Assembly: GCA_020073365.1 (NCBI GenBank)
Contig: JAIQFL010000077.1
Location: forward strand, 1 to 37,798
Direction: 5' to 3'
DNA length: 37,798 nucleotides
Source: Terriglobia bacterium
Lineage (GTDB): Bacteria > Acidobacteriota > Terriglobia > Bryobacterales > Bryobacteraceae
This document shows positions 1-6,846 of the stretch, piece by piece. Position numbers and translations under genes: made by a program. The notes below the pieces were generated by a model that was given only the letters and a program-made list of their open reading frames with translations, searched no databases and was not told the origin of the DNA. Numbering within the stretch: the stretch's first letter is position 1; every line of letters begins with the position of its first letter.

Positions 1-81
1 CGATTCGGCGATCTGCTGCAAAGAGATGCCCCGATTGCGGCGAATCGTGGCCAATCCCAAGACACTCTTTTCCTCTTTCAT
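1..81 (-). CDS. N-terminal fragment of a helix-turn-helix protein (runs off the left edge)
   Basis: An ATG at 81-79 (minus strand) opens a frame of 27 codons without a stop up to the window edge. The peptide begins MKEEKSVLGLATIRRN and continues RGISLQQIAES. This looks like the start of an Xre/RodZ-type helix-turn-helix: a basic first helix, then a turn and a recognition-type helix. An AGAGGGA stretch lies about 11 bases upstream of the ATG. The gene would be transcribed away from the phosphatase-like gene at 163, with about 80 bases between the two starts. Only the first 27 residues are visible, so the full architecture (a lone regulator or a membrane-anchored RodZ-like protein) is unknown. 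Confidence 0.6.
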   Translation of the reverse strand, partial: MKEEKSVLGLATIRRNRGISLQQIAES

Positions 82-162
82 TCAATATGCCGTTCCCTCT
101 GGGCTGGGGGGGTAGCCCGGCTGCGAAAGACCCGTAAGAAACTTAACACTATAACATTACTA

Positions 163-1659
163 ATGCCTCTGATAAACTCTTTTTTTATGGGCATTTGCCG
201 TCGGGAGTTCGGTGCGTGTCTCCTCGGCGGGATGGCTGGCCGCTTAATGGCCCTGCCGCCTCGCCCCAAATTGTTCGTTCTTGTAATTCTAGATCAATTC
301 CGTCCCGACTATTTGGATTCCACCGGCTTTCCCCTGGCGCCCGGCGGTTTCCGGCGCCTCCTGGAAAAGGGCGCGTACTTTCCCGATTGCCGCCACCTGG
401 CGAGCACGTTCCAGGCCTCAAGCATCGCCACCCTGGCTACCGGCGCCTGGCCGGCGCAGCATGGGATCGTTGCCGATTCCTGGTATGACCGCTCCATACG
501 GAAGCCTGTTCCGGCCAACGACGAAGACCTGCTCGCCACCACTTTAGCCGCGCAGGTAGCCGCCGATCAACGAGCCAAGGTTGCGGTGGTTTCGCTCGAT
601 GCCGAGCATGGCTCGCTGTTTGCCGGAACACCCGACGCCCGCCAATTCTGGATGGACGATGCCGGCGAGTTCGCGACCCTCGGCGAACCTCCCGATTGGC
701 TGGCCGGCTACAACACCCAGAAGCCCGTGGCCAGCTTCCACGACATGAAGTGGACGGCTCTGAACGCCCGCCCGGATGCGCCGCCCTTGCGCACCCTCAC
801 CTACTCGCCGGACCGCCCTCGGGAATTCATGGCGCTCTATCGTTCCTCGTATTACGCCCAAGACGCGCTGTTCGACTTTGCCGCTGAACTGCTGACGCGT
901 GACAAGCTCGGGCAGGGAAGTTCGCTCGATCTCCTCTGCATTCTGGCCGGCTCCACCGGCCTCCTGGGCTACGAAATCGGCGGTCGCCATCCATTGATGC
1001 AGCAAATGACCCTGCGCTTGGACCAAAAAATTGAATCCCTGCTGAATCAACTCACCAAGTCGCCCGGGGAAAAGGGCTTCAACCTGGTGCTGGCCGCCGC
1101 GCACGGAGCTCCGCCGGAACCCACACCCGACGTTCGCGACCGCATGGCGGTGAAGGGGGAAGCACTGGCCCAAGCGGTGGAACGCAGCCTCTCCGCTTCC
1201 GGAATCGGCCACGTGGAGAAGTACCTCTACCCGTTCCTGTACCTGGACACCAGCGGCTTTCGGGATCCCGAGCCCATTCGCGAGGTAGCCGCGCGCGCTG
1301 CCCTGGGGTTTCCCGCCGTAGCCAACTACTACACGGCTGGCGGAGCCTGCTCCACTGGCGACGCTTGGGAGCGCCGCTTCCGCAATAGCTTTCATCCCAC
1401 CCGCTCGGGTGACGTGATGCTCTCCTACCAGCCCGAGTATGTCGAGGAGTCCGGCCAGGCCCGCGGCATTTCCTACGGCTCGCTCTACAATTACGATGTG
1501 CGTGTCCCGCTCTGCTTCTACGGCCCGCAATTCCGCCCCGGCGTGTTCGAAAGACCGGTGGAGTCCGTCGATATAGCCCCCACGCTGGCGCGCGCGATGG
1601 GGGTCGCGGCCCCATCCTCTTCCATCGGCCGCGTGCTGGGCGAGGCGTTCGCTCCGTGA
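163..1659 (+). CDS. Alkaline-phosphatase-superfamily protein, probably exported, with degenerate metal site
   Basis: The protein (498 aa) has the fold signature of the PafA/NPP-type phosphodiesterase-phosphatases: the first-strand motif VILDQFRPDYL with Asp44, the segment SIATLATGAWPAQHGI (residues 87-102), and a C-terminal VDIAPTLARAMG that is usual in the family. Most catalytic metal ligands are replaced. The family STDYxGH motif reads STGLLGY (264-270), TADHG reads AAAHG (311-315), and the late THGS reads SYGS (437-440). Asp44 and His314 remain. It may therefore be a pseudoenzyme or use another metal arrangement. An alternative start at 187 gives MGICRREFGACLLGG, which resembles a Tat or short signal sequence; neither start has a clear ribosome site. 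The stop overlaps the pyrD start by 4 bp, so the two are probably co-translated. The family call is secure; the activity is not. Confidence 0.85.
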   Translation: MPLINSFFMGICRREFGACLLGGMAGRLMALPPRPKLFVLVILDQFRPDYLDSTGFPLAPGGFRRLLEKGAYFPDCRHLASTFQASSIATLATGAWPAQHGIVADSWYDRSIRKPVPANDEDLLATTLAAQVAADQRAKVAVVSLDAEHGSLFAGTPDARQFWMDDAGEFATLGEPPDWLAGYNTQKPVASFHDMKWTALNARPDAPPLRTLTYSPDRPREFMALYRSSYYAQDALFDFAAELLTRDKLGQGSSLDLLCILAGSTGLLGYEIGGRHPLMQQMTLRLDQKIESLLNQLTKSPGEKGFNLVLAAAHGAPPEPTPDVRDRMAVKGEALAQAVERSLSASGIGHVEKYLYPFLYLDTSGFRDPEPIREVAARAALGFPAVANYYTAGGACSTGDAWERRFRNSFHPTRSGDVMLSYQPEYVEESGQARGISYGSLYNYDVRVPLCFYGPQFRPGVFERPVESVDIAPTLARAMGVAAPSSSIGRVLGEAFAP

Positions 1660-2582
1660 GCGCTTCCTCCGGCCCGTCCCTGGTCACTTCCGTCTGCGGG
1701 ATCGGTTTGCGAAACCCGGTTCTGGCCGCGTCGGGAACCTTCGGATACGGCGTCGAATTCGAGAAACTGGTAGACCTCAACGCACTCGGCGGCTTCGTGG
1801 TGAAAGGCCTGTCCCGCGAACCGATCGAAGGCAACCCGCCCCCCCGCATTTACGAGACCGACGCCGGCATGATCAATTCCATCGGCCTGCAGAACATGGG
1901 GGTACGCGCCTTCGTGAGCCAGAAACTGCCGGCGCTGGCCAAACTCGATACGGCCGTTCTCGCCAACGTTTTCGGCTACGACACCGGCGACTACGTGGAA
2001 GTGGTGCGCGTGCTCGAAGACCACCCGGGGCTGGCCGCCTATGAGCTCAACGTATCGTGTCCCAACACCAGCCACGGCGGCATCTACTTCTCGAGCGACC
2101 CGGCGTTGCTGGGCGAAGTCGTCTCGGCCGTCAAGCGCGTAGCCCGCAGGCCGGTGATCGTGAAGCTCTCCCCCAACGTCGCCGCCATCGAACCGCTGGC
2201 GCGCGCCGCGGAAGCCTCCGGAGCCGATGCGCTCTCGCTGGTGAACACTTTCATCGCCCTGGCCATCGACCCGCACACGCGCCGCCCCCGCATCGGCGCG
2301 GGTTTCGGGGGCCTCTCCGGACCCGCCATCAAACCGATTGCCCTGCGCCTGGTGTGCCAGGCCGCGCGTGCCGTGAAGATCCCCGTGATCGGCCTCGGAG
2401 GCATCTCGACCGGTGAGGACGCCGCCGAGTTTCTGATCGCCGGCGCCACCGCCGTTCAAGTCGGCACCGCATCATTCTGGGACCCTCGCTCGCCCTTGCG
2501 CATCGCACGGGAACTGGCCGCGTTCCTCAAACAAGAGCGAGTGGCGGATGTCTCCCAATTGGTGAACACCCTGAAGCTATAG
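1656..2582 (+). CDS. pyrD: Dihydroorotate dehydrogenase, class 1B type
   Basis: This 308-aa cytosolic FMN enzyme oxidises dihydroorotate to orotate in de novo pyrimidine synthesis. Visible signatures are the N-terminal NPVLAASGTFGYG, the substrate loop NSIGLQNMG, the catalytic segment ELNVSCPNTSHGG with the Cys base that marks class 1, and the C-terminal flavin phosphate site GLGGISTGEDAAEFLIAGA. Length and motifs match PyrDB, which normally pairs with the iron-sulfur/FAD subunit PyrK; no pyrK is in this window. The start is a GTG whose bases form GTGA with the upstream stop, which suggests translational coupling to the phosphatase-like gene. That pairing does not suggest a shared pathway. 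Confidence 0.95.
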   Translation: MSASSGPSLVTSVCGIGLRNPVLAASGTFGYGVEFEKLVDLNALGGFVVKGLSREPIEGNPPPRIYETDAGMINSIGLQNMGVRAFVSQKLPALAKLDTAVLANVFGYDTGDYVEVVRVLEDHPGLAAYELNVSCPNTSHGGIYFSSDPALLGEVVSAVKRVARRPVIVKLSPNVAAIEPLARAAEASGADALSLVNTFIALAIDPHTRRPRIGAGFGGLSGPAIKPIALRLVCQAARAVKIPVIGLGGISTGEDAAEFLIAGATAVQVGTASFWDPRSPLRIARELAAFLKQERVADVSQLVNTLKL

Positions 2583-2625
2583 GGCAGGACCAGGCAGGTT
2601 CACGGTGATGTCAGGTTCACCGCAA

Positions 2626-2654
2626 TTGCACCAGACTGCCGCACGTCATAGAAT
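2626..2654 (+). promoter_or_regulatory. Sigma70-type promoter for the S51 peptidase gene
   Basis: TTGCAC (2626-2631) and TAGAAT (2649-2654) are separated by exactly 17 bases. Transcription would start near 2661, followed by a purine-rich ribosome site (AAGGGGGA, 2672-2679) 7 bases before the ATG at 2687. Just upstream, 2605-2622 holds the short inverted repeat CGGTGA/TCACCG, which could be an operator or part of the pyrD terminator. Confidence 0.6.
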
Positions 2655-2686
2655 ATCTTCACCGCGTGAAAAAGGGGGACAAGTGA

Positions 2687-4210
2687 ATGTCCGTATGGAA
2701 CGAGATCGAATGGCCGGCCGGTTTCCTCGGCGTCGCGCTCAGGAACTGCGTTTCGGCATTGATTAGCTTCACGATGGTGTTGAGTGCGGTTGCCGCACCC
2801 TCGCACGGTCCCGCCAAAGGGTACCTGGTGATTACCGGCGGCGCTCCCGATTACAAGCATTTTATGGAGTTGGCAGGCGGGTCCAAGGCGCGCATCGTGG
2901 TCATCCCGACCGCGGGCGTGACGAGTCCCGCGGCTCTGGCGATGTTGCCCCCCTACTGTTCGGCGCCGGGGCCTTTTGCCGCGGTGCATTGCGCCGTGCT
3001 GCATACCACCGACCGCGCCGTCGCCGACTCGGCTGACTTCGTCGCACCCCTCAAGGACGCAACCGGCGCCTGGCTCGAAGGCGGCCGCCACTGGCGTCTT
3101 GCCGATGCCTACCTGGGCACCCGTACGCTGAAGGAGCTCTTCAGTCTTCTCGATCGCGGCGGAGTGATTGGCGGTGGTTCGGCGGGCGCCACCATTCAAG
3201 GCTCGTATATGGTTCGCGGCTCGTCCAATCCGGACGACAACACCATCATGATGGCGCCGGGCCACGAAACCGGCTTTGGCTTTTTCACCTACGTCACCAT
3301 CGATCAGCACGTCGACGCTCGCGGACGTGAGAACGATCTGGCTGTGGTGATGAAGGCCCATCCGGAACTTTTGGGGCTGGGCCTCGATCAAAGCACCTCG
3401 ATCACGGTGCATGGGGACGTCATCACCGTAAACGGTCCGCAGCGGGTCGCAGTCTGGGATGGAAAGGACCACGACGGCAAAGGCTATTACCACCTGCGCG
3501 CCGGCGACACGCTGAATACGGTTACCCGCGTCGCCACGGTGGTGGAACATCCACAAGAGACTGCGCGGAAGGAAATCACGTTGCCGAAGGAGACCCTGGC
3601 GAAATATGCGGGCCTCTATGAAATGTCGCCACGCGTGCACATGACGATCACGGTGGAAGGAGAGCAGTTGATCAGCCAGCTTACGGGGCAAGGTAAAGTG
3701 CCGCTGTTTGCCGAATCGGACGGGAAGTTCTTCCCCAAAGTCGTGGATGCGCAGTTGGAATTCGTCAAGGATGGAAACGGCAAAGTGACGACCTTGATCC
3801 TGCACCAGGGCGGGGCCGACAGGCCGATGAAACGGCTCGAAGACGCCGAGGCAAAACGAGTCGCCGAAGAATCCGCAGCCAGGGCCGCCCTGGTGGCGCA
3901 AAGATTCAAAGATCAAAAGCCGCAGCCGGGAAGTGAGGCGGCACTCCGGCGGAATATCGAGGAACTGCGCCTCGGCGAGCCGAAATACGACCTGATGAGC
4001 CCTGAGCTGGCAGATGTGACACGCCGGCAGGTGCCGCAACTCAAGGCCCAGATAACCAGGCTGGGCGCCTTGCAATCGGTATCCTTCAAGGGTGTTGGAC
4101 CGGGTGGCATGGACATCTACGAAGTGAAATTCGAGAACGGTTCAACGGAGTGGAGAATCGTGCTGGCGGCCGACGGGAAGATCGAGGGCGTCGGCGTCCG
4201 CCCGCTGTAG
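2687..4210 (+). CDS. Exported cyanophycinase-like S51 peptidase with C-terminal DUF3471-type domains
   Basis: Residues 1-37 form a long N-region plus a hydrophobic export signal (ALISFTMVLSAVAA). Residues about 45-290 match the class-I amidotransferase-like S51 fold of cyanophycinases: GYLVITGG, then GAWLEGGRHWRLADAYL, and the nucleophile elbow GGVIGGGSAGATIQ with Ser165. Residues about 300-390 (KYAGLYEM to PMKRLED) look like the DUF3471 module often found after beta-lactamase-type domains. The last ~85 residues (VGPGGMDIYEVKFENGSTEW and following) are a small beta module common in exported Acidobacteria proteins. Cyanophycinases are about 270 aa, so half of this 507-aa protein is extra. It probably cleaves a peptide-like polymer or isopeptides outside the cytoplasm; true cyanophycin activity is unproven. 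It sits alone behind its own promoter. Confidence 0.85.
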   Translation: MSVWNEIEWPAGFLGVALRNCVSALISFTMVLSAVAAPSHGPAKGYLVITGGAPDYKHFMELAGGSKARIVVIPTAGVTSPAALAMLPPYCSAPGPFAAVHCAVLHTTDRAVADSADFVAPLKDATGAWLEGGRHWRLADAYLGTRTLKELFSLLDRGGVIGGGSAGATIQGSYMVRGSSNPDDNTIMMAPGHETGFGFFTYVTIDQHVDARGRENDLAVVMKAHPELLGLGLDQSTSITVHGDVITVNGPQRVAVWDGKDHDGKGYYHLRAGDTLNTVTRVATVVEHPQETARKEITLPKETLAKYAGLYEMSPRVHMTITVEGEQLISQLTGQGKVPLFAESDGKFFPKVVDAQLEFVKDGNGKVTTLILHQGGADRPMKRLEDAEAKRVAEESAARAALVAQRFKDQKPQPGSEAALRRNIEELRLGEPKYDLMSPELADVTRRQVPQLKAQITRLGALQSVSFKGVGPGGMDIYEVKFENGSTEWRIVLAADGKIEGVGVRPL

Positions 4211-4223
4211 CGCCATCCGTCGC

Positions 4224-4673
4224 CTATTTCTTTGCCGGTGTGATGTCGGTCACCGGCAGATCCCAGTGGGCCATCAAAATCTCGAACCGCCGTTGTTCCT
4301 CTTTTTCATACTTCGCCTGGTCGGGCCAGAGCTGCTTGATGAAGCGCTGTTCGTCTGGACTGGATGTTGTCGCCACGGTCGAGTTCTTGAACCGGATCGT
4401 AACGCGGAAATCCCATCGCCCATCCTCGGTTGCGTGGTTGGCCGGCTGCTCGATTCTCACCGAAAGCATGCGGCCGCTCTCTACGTTTTTCTGGAGCAAC
4501 GGGTAGTGGTTCTTCAGGAAGAGCTGCAGGAATTCCTGCTGATGCCCCCATTGCACCTTGTAGTAATACTCCATTGTGTAGGGCTGGTCAGGGGAAATCT
4601 GTGGCGGCGCGCCCTGGGCAAGCAGTGGCGGCGCACAGACTGAAACCAATAGCGTGAACAGGATGTTTCTCAT
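4224..4673 (-). CDS. Small exported protein of unknown function
   Basis: This 149-aa protein begins with a clear signal peptide (MRNILFTLLVSVCAPPLLAQ). The mature part starts with a Pro-rich linker and continues with MEYYYKVQWGHQQEFLQLF, an alternating helix/strand pattern rich in aromatic and charged residues that recalls dimeric alpha-beta barrel proteins, but I cannot assign a family. I chose the ATG at 4673 because AAGGTGG (4678-4684) lies 4 bases upstream; a TTG one codon earlier would be almost on top of that site. It converges with the S51 peptidase gene with only 13 bases between the two stops and no obvious terminator hairpin. Confidence 0.75.
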   Translation of the reverse strand: MRNILFTLLVSVCAPPLLAQGAPPQISPDQPYTMEYYYKVQWGHQQEFLQLFLKNHYPLLQKNVESGRMLSVRIEQPANHATEDGRWDFRVTIRFKNSTVATTSSPDEQRFIKQLWPDQAKYEKEEQRRFEILMAHWDLPVTDITPAKK

Positions 4674-4732
4674 CAATCCACCTTCAGTGAATTGGATTCT
4701 ACCAGACTGCGGAATGCGGAATGCAGCTCATT

Positions 4733-5722
4733 TTATTCACCGGTCGGAATTCCCCGTAGCCGGCCCGCACGGCGGGTCGTGGCCATCCGCGCCGCCATCC
4801 GCATGGCCTGCTTCATGCTGCGCGGATTGGCCAGATTTTTGCCCGCGATATCGAACGCGGTGCCGTGATCCACCGACGTGCGAATGACCGGGATACCGAG
4901 CGAGATGTTCACGGTGCCCTCAAAATCGATCAGTTTCATCGGTATGTGGCCCTGGTCGTGGTACATCGCGACGACCAGGTCGTATGCGCCGCGCGACGCT
5001 TGAAGAAACACGGTGTCACCGGCATGCGGTCCGCTCGACTGCATTCCGGCCGCCCGTGCCGCCTCGATAGCGGGCGCGATGAAACGCTCGTCTTCGTCGC
5101 CGAACAAGCCGTGTTCGCCCGCATGAGGGTTCAGGCCGCAAACCGCGATTCGCGGCGTTTCGAATCCCAACAGCTTCATCGCCTCGTTGCCCAGCTCGAT
5201 TGTCCGCAAGATGCGCTGGGTGTTCAAGTCACAGGCGTGGCGGAGAGGCACGTGCGTGCTCACGTGGACGGTGGCGAGCCGCTCGCTTGCCAGCAGCATA
5301 CGGGATTCGGCCGCGCCGCACAACTCCGCGATGTACTCGGTGTGGCCGGAAAACGGCATCCCCGTGAGCGTGACGGCTTCTTTATTCAGCGGCGCCGTGA
5401 CCATCGCGTCGGCCCCGCCGTTCAGGCACAGTTCGGTCGCGATGCGGACGTACTCCACGCCGGCGGCCCCGCAGCGCGCGTCCAGCCGGCCGAACGAGAA
5501 ATTCTCGTATCCCGCTAAAGCACCGGTGTCGTGCAGCCGGGCGTTGCTCAAGCCAACGCCGGTGGTGCGCTCGGCCATTCCGATGACGCGCGCATCGCCG
5601 ATCACCACCCAGTTGGCAATCGATCGAAGCGCCGGATCGGCGAGCGCCTTCAACACGACCTCGGGGCCGATTCCGGCGGGGTCGCCCATGGTCAAGCCAA
5701 TTACGGGTAAGTCGTCATGCAT
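4733..5722 (-). CDS. pdxA2: PdxA2-type 4-phospho-D-threonate/erythronate dehydrogenase (PdxA family)
   Basis: This 329-aa NAD-dependent metalloenzyme carries all PdxA signatures: GLTMGDPAGIGPEV at the N terminus, TAPLNKEA (109-116), and the three metal histidines His157 (STHVPL), His200 (LNPHAGE) and His255 (MYHDQGH), followed by a DHGTAFDIAGK segment. PdxA proper oxidises 4-phosphohydroxythreonine in vitamin B6 synthesis. Here the gene overlaps a DUF1537 kinase by 8 bp, and that pairing is known for PdxA2, which oxidises 4-phospho-D-threonate or -erythronate and decarboxylates it to dihydroxyacetone phosphate. I therefore favour a catabolic role. If this is the only pdxA in the genome it could also serve B6 synthesis. 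Confidence 0.9.
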   Translation of the reverse strand: MHDDLPVIGLTMGDPAGIGPEVVLKALADPALRSIANWVVIGDARVIGMAERTTGVGLSNARLHDTGALAGYENFSFGRLDARCGAAGVEYVRIATELCLNGGADAMVTAPLNKEAVTLTGMPFSGHTEYIAELCGAAESRMLLASERLATVHVSTHVPLRHACDLNTQRILRTIELGNEAMKLLGFETPRIAVCGLNPHAGEHGLFGDEDERFIAPAIEAARAAGMQSSGPHAGDTVFLQASRGAYDLVVAMYHDQGHIPMKLIDFEGTVNISLGIPVIRTSVDHGTAFDIAGKNLANPRSMKQAMRMAARMATTRRAGRLRGIPTGE

Positions 5723-6830
5723 GGAAGTAGTCCGCTATTTGAACGAGATCGCCGGGCGCGCCGAATCCGCCGGACTTCGTGCTCACCAGCGCGCTGTCGA
5801 AGCTGCCGCCCTGGAGAATGCCTGCCGGAACGCCAGGCATGAGCTCGCGCCGCAATTCGATGGCCTCGGCGCCGATGGCGCGGAACACCAGGGAGGCGGT
5901 ATCGCCACCGGAGAGAAACAGGGCCGCCGGCCGGCATCCCGAAATCAGCCCGCATAAACGTTGGGCGGCGATCTGTCCTCGCGGGATGCGGAGCACCACG
6001 TGCTGCCCTCGGCGGAGCGCGGACGCCACGTGCTCCGCGGTAGTCGAAGCGGCGTAGAGAAGCAGGGCGTCCCGTTGCTCCAACAGGTGCTGCTGCTGTT
6101 CCGCGGTGACCGGATGATCGGATCCGATGCAAAACAGAACCGGACCGGAATGGAGAGGCAGCATCGCCGGCGCAGTCCCGCCGGCCTGGTGCGACGCCAA
6201 CGCGGCGGCCAGGCCAGCCGATCCAGCCCACAGAATGCGCCGCCCGAGCGCCAGCACCTCCGCGGCAATGCGCACCAGATCGTCTTGACACACCGCGTCC
6301 AGAGAAACGAATCGAACCCCGGCGTCGATGGCGTCGGCGATGCCGCCGGCGCCCACGTGGCGGCACGTCCCCGCGCCATGGGAGCGCAGCCATCCGGCGA
6401 TCTCGACCGGCCGGAAACGGGCGTCCGTCGTGACGCGGAGGAATCCGGATTCCACCACACGTCCCATCGCGGGAAATGCCGGGTTGACCACGGCTGCTTC
6501 GCCAGCGAACGCATCCAGGGCCGCCACGATCTCGACGCCGGTATTGCCGCGAAGCGTGGAATCGATCTTCTTGAAGATGACGTCGCCTGGTTGCAGGCGC
6601 ATCGCGCCGGCTAGTTGCCAGATGCGGCCGGTCGCTTCCGCGGGGGCCAGATCGCGGCTCTCGGTCGAAAAGGCCAGGACCTGCGCTTCGCTGGGCGCGC
6701 ACTCAGGCGCGATCGTCATGACAGTGTAGCACCCGGCGGCGGCGAAATGCACCGCGGAATCGCACGCGCCGGTGAGGTCGTCGGCGATGACCAGGCGGTC
6801 CGCCCGTGTGGAATGAGGCCCCGCCATCAT
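5715..6830 (-). CDS. Four-carbon acid-sugar kinase (DUF1537 family, DtnK/DenK-like)
   Basis: This 371-aa cytosolic kinase phosphorylates an acid sugar such as D-threonate or D-erythronate at O4. It opens with the family signature RLVIADDLTGACDSAVHFA and has KKIDSTLRGNTG near residue 85, the substrate-binding start of the N-terminal domain. The C-terminal nucleotide-binding domain shows LFLSGGDTASLVFRAIGA and ends in KSGGFGAPGDLV, both typical. The start is one of two adjacent ATGs (6830 or 6827), preceded by GGAGG at 6845-6841 that sits next to the stop of the upstream gene, 16 bases away. Its 3' end overlaps pdxA2, giving a two-step route from acid sugar to dihydroxyacetone phosphate. Exact substrate stereochemistry cannot be read from the sequence. 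Confidence 0.88.
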   Translation of the reverse strand: MMAGPHSTRADRLVIADDLTGACDSAVHFAAAGCYTVMTIAPECAPSEAQVLAFSTESRDLAPAEATGRIWQLAGAMRLQPGDVIFKKIDSTLRGNTGVEIVAALDAFAGEAAVVNPAFPAMGRVVESGFLRVTTDARFRPVEIAGWLRSHGAGTCRHVGAGGIADAIDAGVRFVSLDAVCQDDLVRIAAEVLALGRRILWAGSAGLAAALASHQAGGTAPAMLPLHSGPVLFCIGSDHPVTAEQQQHLLEQRDALLLYAASTTAEHVASALRRGQHVVLRIPRGQIAAQRLCGLISGCRPAALFLSGGDTASLVFRAIGAEAIELRRELMPGVPAGILQGGSFDSALVSTKSGGFGAPGDLVQIADYFHA

Positions 6831-6846
6831 TGACCGGCGCCCTCCG

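Noticed and set aside
544..1530. Long minus-strand open frame opposite the phosphatase-like gene
   Set aside because: It lies wholly opposite a gene with clear homology, its translation is low-complexity Gly/Arg/Val-rich without motifs, and such shadows are expected at this GC content.
2600..4075. 491-codon minus-strand open frame opposite the S51 peptidase
   Set aside because: Shadow of the S51/DUF3471 gene, which has its own promoter, ribosome site and catalytic motif.
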